In this document: positions 51,746-54,590 of the stretch, one piece after another
How the letters are laid out: the number at the start of each line of letters is the position of its first letter
Position numbering within the stretch: position 1 is the first letter of the stretch
Source of the DNA: Clostridia bacterium
GTDB taxonomy: Bacteria > Bacillota_A > Clostridia > Christensenellales > Aristaeellaceae
Assembly (NCBI GenBank): GCA_017518705.1
Contig: JAFWUC010000045.1
Location: 1-54,590, forward strand
Direction: 5' to 3'
Length of the DNA: 54,590 nucleotides
Translations under genes and position numbers: made by a program
The notes under the pieces: generated by a model
Told to the model about the DNA's origin: nothing
What the model saw: only the letters and a program-made list of their open reading frames with translations
Database searches by the model: none

Positions 51746-52660
51746 ATGCGCTTCACCTCAAGATCCGTGGAAATACTGGGATTCAGCGTGTATTACTACG
51801 CGCTTTTGATCGCCGCGGGAGCTTTGCTCGCGGTGGTGTTCGCTTCCCGCCGGGAAAAGGCGCTGGGGCTCGAAAAGGACACCGCGCTGGACATCGCCCT
51901 GGTCGGTCTGCCCTTCGGGCTGATAGGCGCGCGGGCGTACTATGTGCTGCTGCACGCCTCCGAATTCGAGAGTTTTGCCCATATACTGGACCTGCGCCGG
52001 GGCGGGCTTGCCATATACGGCGGCATCCTTTTGGGTGCGCTGGCGGCGTGGGTGCTGTGCAGGATCAAAAAAGGCAGCTACCTGCGCTGGGCGGACCTGG
52101 CGCTGCCCTGCGTGACGCTGGCGCAGGGTATAGGGCGCTGGGGCAACTTCTTCAACCAGGAAGCGTACGGAATTGAGATCACCGCTTCCGCGCTGAAATT
52201 CTTCCCCGTGGCAGTATACATTTCCCAGGACGGGCTGTGGCACGCCGCCGCGTTCTTTTACGAATCCGTCTGGTGCGTGCTCATCTTCCTTGTCGCCTGC
52301 GCGCTGCCGTCGAAAAAACACTTCACTAAAAAAGGCGCGGGCACGCTGTTCTACCTGCTCATGTACGGCTTTGAGCGCGCCCTGACCGAAGGCCTGCGCA
52401 CAGATTCTTTGTATATTGGACCCGTGCGCGCAAGCCAGCTCCTGAGCGTGCTTGCCCTGTCAGCCGCCGCGCTGATACTCATAAAAAAAGCCGACCGCCC
52501 CGTTTTCGCGCTTATCATCTGCGCTGCCGGGGCGATCGTATCGGTTTTGTCCGCGCTCACGCTGCTGCCGCCTGTGTGGCTGTACTGCTCTGCGCCTGCA
52601 GTGTTTGCGCTCGGTATTTTCGGTTTTTACAAGCTGTACTGTTCTGAAAAACCTGCCTAA
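51746..52660 (+). CDS. lgt: Prolipoprotein diacylglyceryl transferase Lgt
   Basis: Lgt attaches diacylglycerol to the lipobox Cys of prolipoproteins; LspA, also in this window, acts next. The 304-residue protein has about seven membrane helices, the phrase [18 protein letters not shown] and the Lgt signature [15 protein letters not shown]. The C-terminal region contains [17 protein letters not shown] and three further helices. The ATG at 51746 has CGGAGG five bases upstream; an in-frame ATG 60 bases earlier lies in the promoter. Its stop codon overlaps that of the convergent J-domain gene. Confidence 0.93.
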   Translation: MRFTSRSVEILGFSVYYYALLIAAGALLAVVFASRREKALGLEKDTALDIALVGLPFGLIGARAYYVLLHASEFESFAHILDLRRGGLAIYGGILLGALAAWVLCRIKKGSYLRWADLALPCVTLAQGIGRWGNFFNQEAYGIEITASALKFFPVAVYISQDGLWHAAAFFYESVWCVLIFLVACALPSKKHFTKKGAGTLFYLLMYGFERALTEGLRTDSLYIGPVRASQLLSVLALSAAALILIKKADRPVFALIICAAGAIVSVLSALTLLPPVWLYCSAPAVFALGIFGFYKLYCSEKPA

Positions 52661-53340
52661 CAGCAGAATATGCCGCATCTGCCACAGAACAGGTTGGCCA
52701 GTATGCACATGGCCAGCCCCGCAAGGCCGTTCCTGGGCATGAACTGGCGGGACCGGTAGTTCTGGGAAGGCCCGCCCGCCGCCTGCGGGTCGAGCCGCGA
52801 CGCGTACATGGCGTACTCCATGTTGTTCGGTTCCATGGCTGCCGCCTTTTTGGCGTAATCCAGCGCGTTCAGGCGGTTTCCCAGGCCTTCGTTGGCCTGC
52901 GCCGCCAGGTAGAACCAGCGGGCGTCACGGTTCTGTTCCGTATAGAGGATATCCAGCGCCTCGCGGTACCTGCCATGGCTTAAATATTCCCGCGCCCGGC
53001 TGCATGCTTCGCTCTCGTAAGTCTGATATGCGCCAAACCCGCCGAAAGGCCCGAAGCCGAAACCCTGGAACGGGTCCGCATAGGTGGTGCGGTAGCCCCC
53101 GTTACCCGCGCTCCCGCCCGAGTAGCCGGAATAGGCTCCCTGCCGCGCGGAGGTGTTGGGATCGTATTTGTTGTTGACTATCATATCATACGCTTCGTTT
53201 ATCTCCTTCATGCGGGCTTCCGCCTCCTTTGAAGGATTGACGTCGGGATGATATTTTTTTGCCAGCGCGCGGTAGGCCTTTTTGACCTCGTCCGCACTCG
53301 CGCCGGGGCTGATGCCCAGCACCTTATACGGGTCTGTCAT
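52657..53340 (-). CDS. J-domain (DnaJ-like) protein with TPR-like region and Cys-rich hydrophobic tail
   Basis: A 227-residue protein. The J domain (1-66) has the invariant HPD at 31-33 and should stimulate DnaK. A Gly/Tyr/Phe-rich linker (67-105) follows, then a pair of TPR-like helices (~112-165), and a C-terminal hydrophobic segment with five Cys in the last ~20 residues ([16 protein letters not shown]). That end might insert in the membrane or bind metal. The start overlaps the DUF5685 stop by 17 bases, so the two are coupled. This grouping recurs in Clostridia; function unknown. Confidence 0.88.
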   Translation of the reverse strand: MTDPYKVLGISPGASADEVKKAYRALAKKYHPDVNPSKEAEARMKEINEAYDMIVNNKYDPNTSARQGAYSGYSGGSAGNGGYRTTYADPFQGFGFGPFGGFGAYQTYESEACSRAREYLSHGRYREALDILYTEQNRDARWFYLAAQANEGLGNRLNALDYAKKAAAMEPNNMEYAMYASRLDPQAAGGPSQNYRSRQFMPRNGLAGLAMCILANLFCGRCGIFCC

Positions 53341-54172
53341 TGGTTTTTTCTCCGTCGGTTTTTCCGGCTTTTATGGCGTAGCGCGTCCATACGCCCGAGT
53401 ACAGTACGTTGCGGATGAGCTCCGCGTCCTTGACTATCGGCAGCTTCTCGAACGCCTCCGCGGACAGGGCGATGTACGTGTCCAGCATGGTCTTGACCCG
53501 CCGGTCAAAATCCGGGGCGTCCTTTTCCTTCGCAAACGGGTTGAACCTGCCCCGGCGCGAGTCTTTCCTGACGTCGTCCCAGGCGTCCATTATGTATATG
53601 AACCGCCCAAGATCCTGTCCCATCAGGTACAGGTCGTGTTTCCAGATGTCGTCGGCATATGCGAAACACTCGCCCACCACGCGCCCGAAGCATCCGGCCA
53701 GCGCGTCCACGTCGCCCGAGCCGCTTTTTTCCAACGCGTACAGGTCCTTAAGCGCGCGGTCGATGTTTTCCGCTTTTTCGGGACAGCAGGCGCAGGCCGC
53801 CCGAAACGCCTGTTTCAGCCTGCCTTCCGCCATCTGCCTCACGCGGGAGTCACCGTCCTGTTTGGCGTCAAGGGCGCTGAAATAGGACAGGATCACGTTC
53901 ACATCTGCCGCGTATGAAATGATGCCGTTTGCCGCGTAAGCGTGGCTTTTCAGAGGATGCGAGGGGCATCTGCCCTTTTTGGTCTCTTCCGCCGGTTCGT
54001 ACAGCGCGCACAGCGTCAGCGCCAGGAACGCCGCGTCGAACGAGAGTATCAGCCGTCCTCCGGACCCCACCCGGTCCTTGAGCGCGTGGCACACGCCGCA
54101 GTACACCTCGCGGAACCGCTGCCTCTGGGCTTTTGAAAGTGCCTCCTCGTTGGGGCGCACGTAGCCGAACAC
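53324..54172 (-). CDS. DUF5685 family protein
   Basis: A 282-residue protein matching DUF5685: MFGYVRPN start, a CxxC in [11 protein letters not shown], then [12 protein letters not shown] and KGRCPSHPL, and the helical [27 protein letters not shown] segment, quoted in part. The family is all-helical and has D-rich motifs like terpenoid synthases, but no activity has been shown. Start: GTG one base after the upstream stop, with AAGG six bases ahead. It is coupled to the zinc-ribbon frame before it and to the J-domain gene after it. Confidence 0.85.
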   Translation of the reverse strand: MFGYVRPNEEALSKAQRQRFREVYCGVCHALKDRVGSGGRLILSFDAAFLALTLCALYEPAEETKKGRCPSHPLKSHAYAANGIISYAADVNVILSYFSALDAKQDGDSRVRQMAEGRLKQAFRAACACCPEKAENIDRALKDLYALEKSGSGDVDALAGCFGRVVGECFAYADDIWKHDLYLMGQDLGRFIYIMDAWDDVRKDSRRGRFNPFAKEKDAPDFDRRVKTMLDTYIALSAEAFEKLPIVKDAELIRNVLYSGVWTRYAIKAGKTDGEKTNDRPV

Positions 54173-54173
54173 T

Positions 54174-54590
54174 TTACGCCTTCTTTTTGAACGTAGCGCC
54201 GCAGGCGGAACAGGTGACCGTCTTTTCCCCTATGTGGCGGGGCAGCTTGAGCCACGCCCTGCATTTGGGGCAGCGGTAATACAGGTATACGTGCCGGTTT
54301 TTGAAGCGCACCTTTGCGTTTTTGATTTTTGTGCGAAGTGGAGTAAACCACCCTAAAAACCAGCGGTTTTCCTTTTCACGCGCGGCGAGCCATTCGTCGT
54401 CGAACTTCTTCAAAGCTTCCGCCTCCTTCGGGGTGAGTTTGATGACGTTGTCCGGCACGATGCCGTGCTTGTGGATGGTCTTGCGGTTTTTCACGGTGTC
54501 CGGCTGGACGTAGTAGTGGGCGATGGTGAGCTTGAGGGCGCCGCCGTTGTTGAGGTCGATGACGTTCTGGACGGAGCCTTTGCCGTAGGT
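54174..54590 (-). CDS. S41 peptidase C-terminal fragment joined to a zinc-ribbon domain (5' cut; possible chimera)
   Basis: The frame is open to the right edge, so the start is missing. The first ~45 residues read TYGKGSVQNVIDLNNGGALKLT, quoted in part, then HGIVPDNVI: this is the end of a C-terminal processing (S41) peptidase. The last ~65 residues have FLGWFTPLRTKIKNAKVRFK and a CxxC...CxxC zinc ribbon (YYRCPKCRAWLKLPR, VTCSACG) that belongs to a small Clostridial zinc-ribbon family usually placed just before DUF5685. The join lies near residues 50-60 (about 54400-54420). The S41 part uses almost only CTC and CCG for Leu and Pro, unlike the rest. This could be a true fusion or an assembly chimera. 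Confidence 0.7.
   Translation of the reverse strand, partial: TYGKGSVQNVIDLNNGGALKLTIAHYYVQPDTVKNRKTIHKHGIVPDNVIKLTPKEAEALKKFDDEWLAAREKENRWFLGWFTPLRTKIKNAKVRFKNRHVYLYYRCPKCRAWLKLPRHIGEKTVTCSACGATFKKKA

Overview
The window looks like a chromosomal contig of a GC-rich (by eye nearly 60% G+C) low-diversity-genome Firmicute of the class Clostridia, probably from a gut or rumen. The evidence is the gene set: the divIVA-yggT-sepF division block next to lspA and an rluD-type gene, a DUF5685/J-domain/zinc-ribbon cluster, PadR-HAAS-DUF4097 and CotH-VTC-DUF4956 modules, two serine D-Ala-D-Ala carboxypeptidases, glycine-rich Shine-Dalgarno sites with good sigma-A promoters (many TTGNNN-17-TATAAT), and secreted proteins with TPTPEPTP linkers. 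The exact order or family cannot be fixed from sequence alone. No insertion sequence, phage, CRISPR array or rRNA is visible; there is one tRNA (Val-GAC). No gap between genes exceeds 300 bases. Both edges cut genes.

Layout. 1-7.3 kb: an SH3b protein (5' cut), a GNAT acetyltransferase, an EF-G-like protein with degenerate nucleotide-binding motifs, an ankyrin-like protein, an MnmM/YtqB-type methyltransferase, a membrane protein with three His/Cys modules, and a MarR regulator. 7.3-10.8 kb: a minus-strand sugar operon of two Gfo/Idh/MocA dehydrogenases and a beta-propeller glycosidase-like protein. 10.8-18.6 kb: a CapD-like membrane protein coupled to an ArsC/Spx-fold protein, then the secA-prfB-tsaD-EamA operon. 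18.6-25.8 kb: a MoxR-DUF58-transglutaminase operon, tRNA-Val, and two D-Ala-D-Ala carboxypeptidases.

25.9-32.6 kb: plus-strand CotH-kinase/VTC/DUF4956 operon, then padR-HAAS-DUF4097, in which two single-base deletions appear to disrupt the last two genes. 32.6-34.7 kb: GNAT and DegV on the minus strand, then a small FtsL-like membrane protein. 34.8-40.2 kb: a five-gene, tightly overlapped operon that begins with a ZorA/ZorB-like (TolQ/MotA-MotB) ion-driven stator pair and a membrane-anchored NTF2-like protein, followed by dusB and a glycerol-1-phosphate dehydrogenase. This stator operon, without any Zorya effector gene, is the best candidate for an undescribed system here.

40.2-47.5 kb: an RpiR/MurR regulator whose promoter is bracketed by a perfect 12-bp inverted repeat, a BaiN/HI0933-type flavoprotein, two small membrane proteins, a secreted GH53 galactanase, a secreted cysteine-containing protein, and (minus) a GH27 alpha-galactosidase coupled to a tiny zinc-knuckle protein. 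Together GH53 and GH27 suggest use of plant galactans and galactosides. 47.5-54.6 kb: rluD-type, lspA, divIVA, yggT, sepF and an HlyD-like gene on the minus strand; lgt on plus; then J-domain, DUF5685 and, at the right edge, an open frame that joins an S41-peptidase tail to a zinc ribbon and may be a contig-end chimera.
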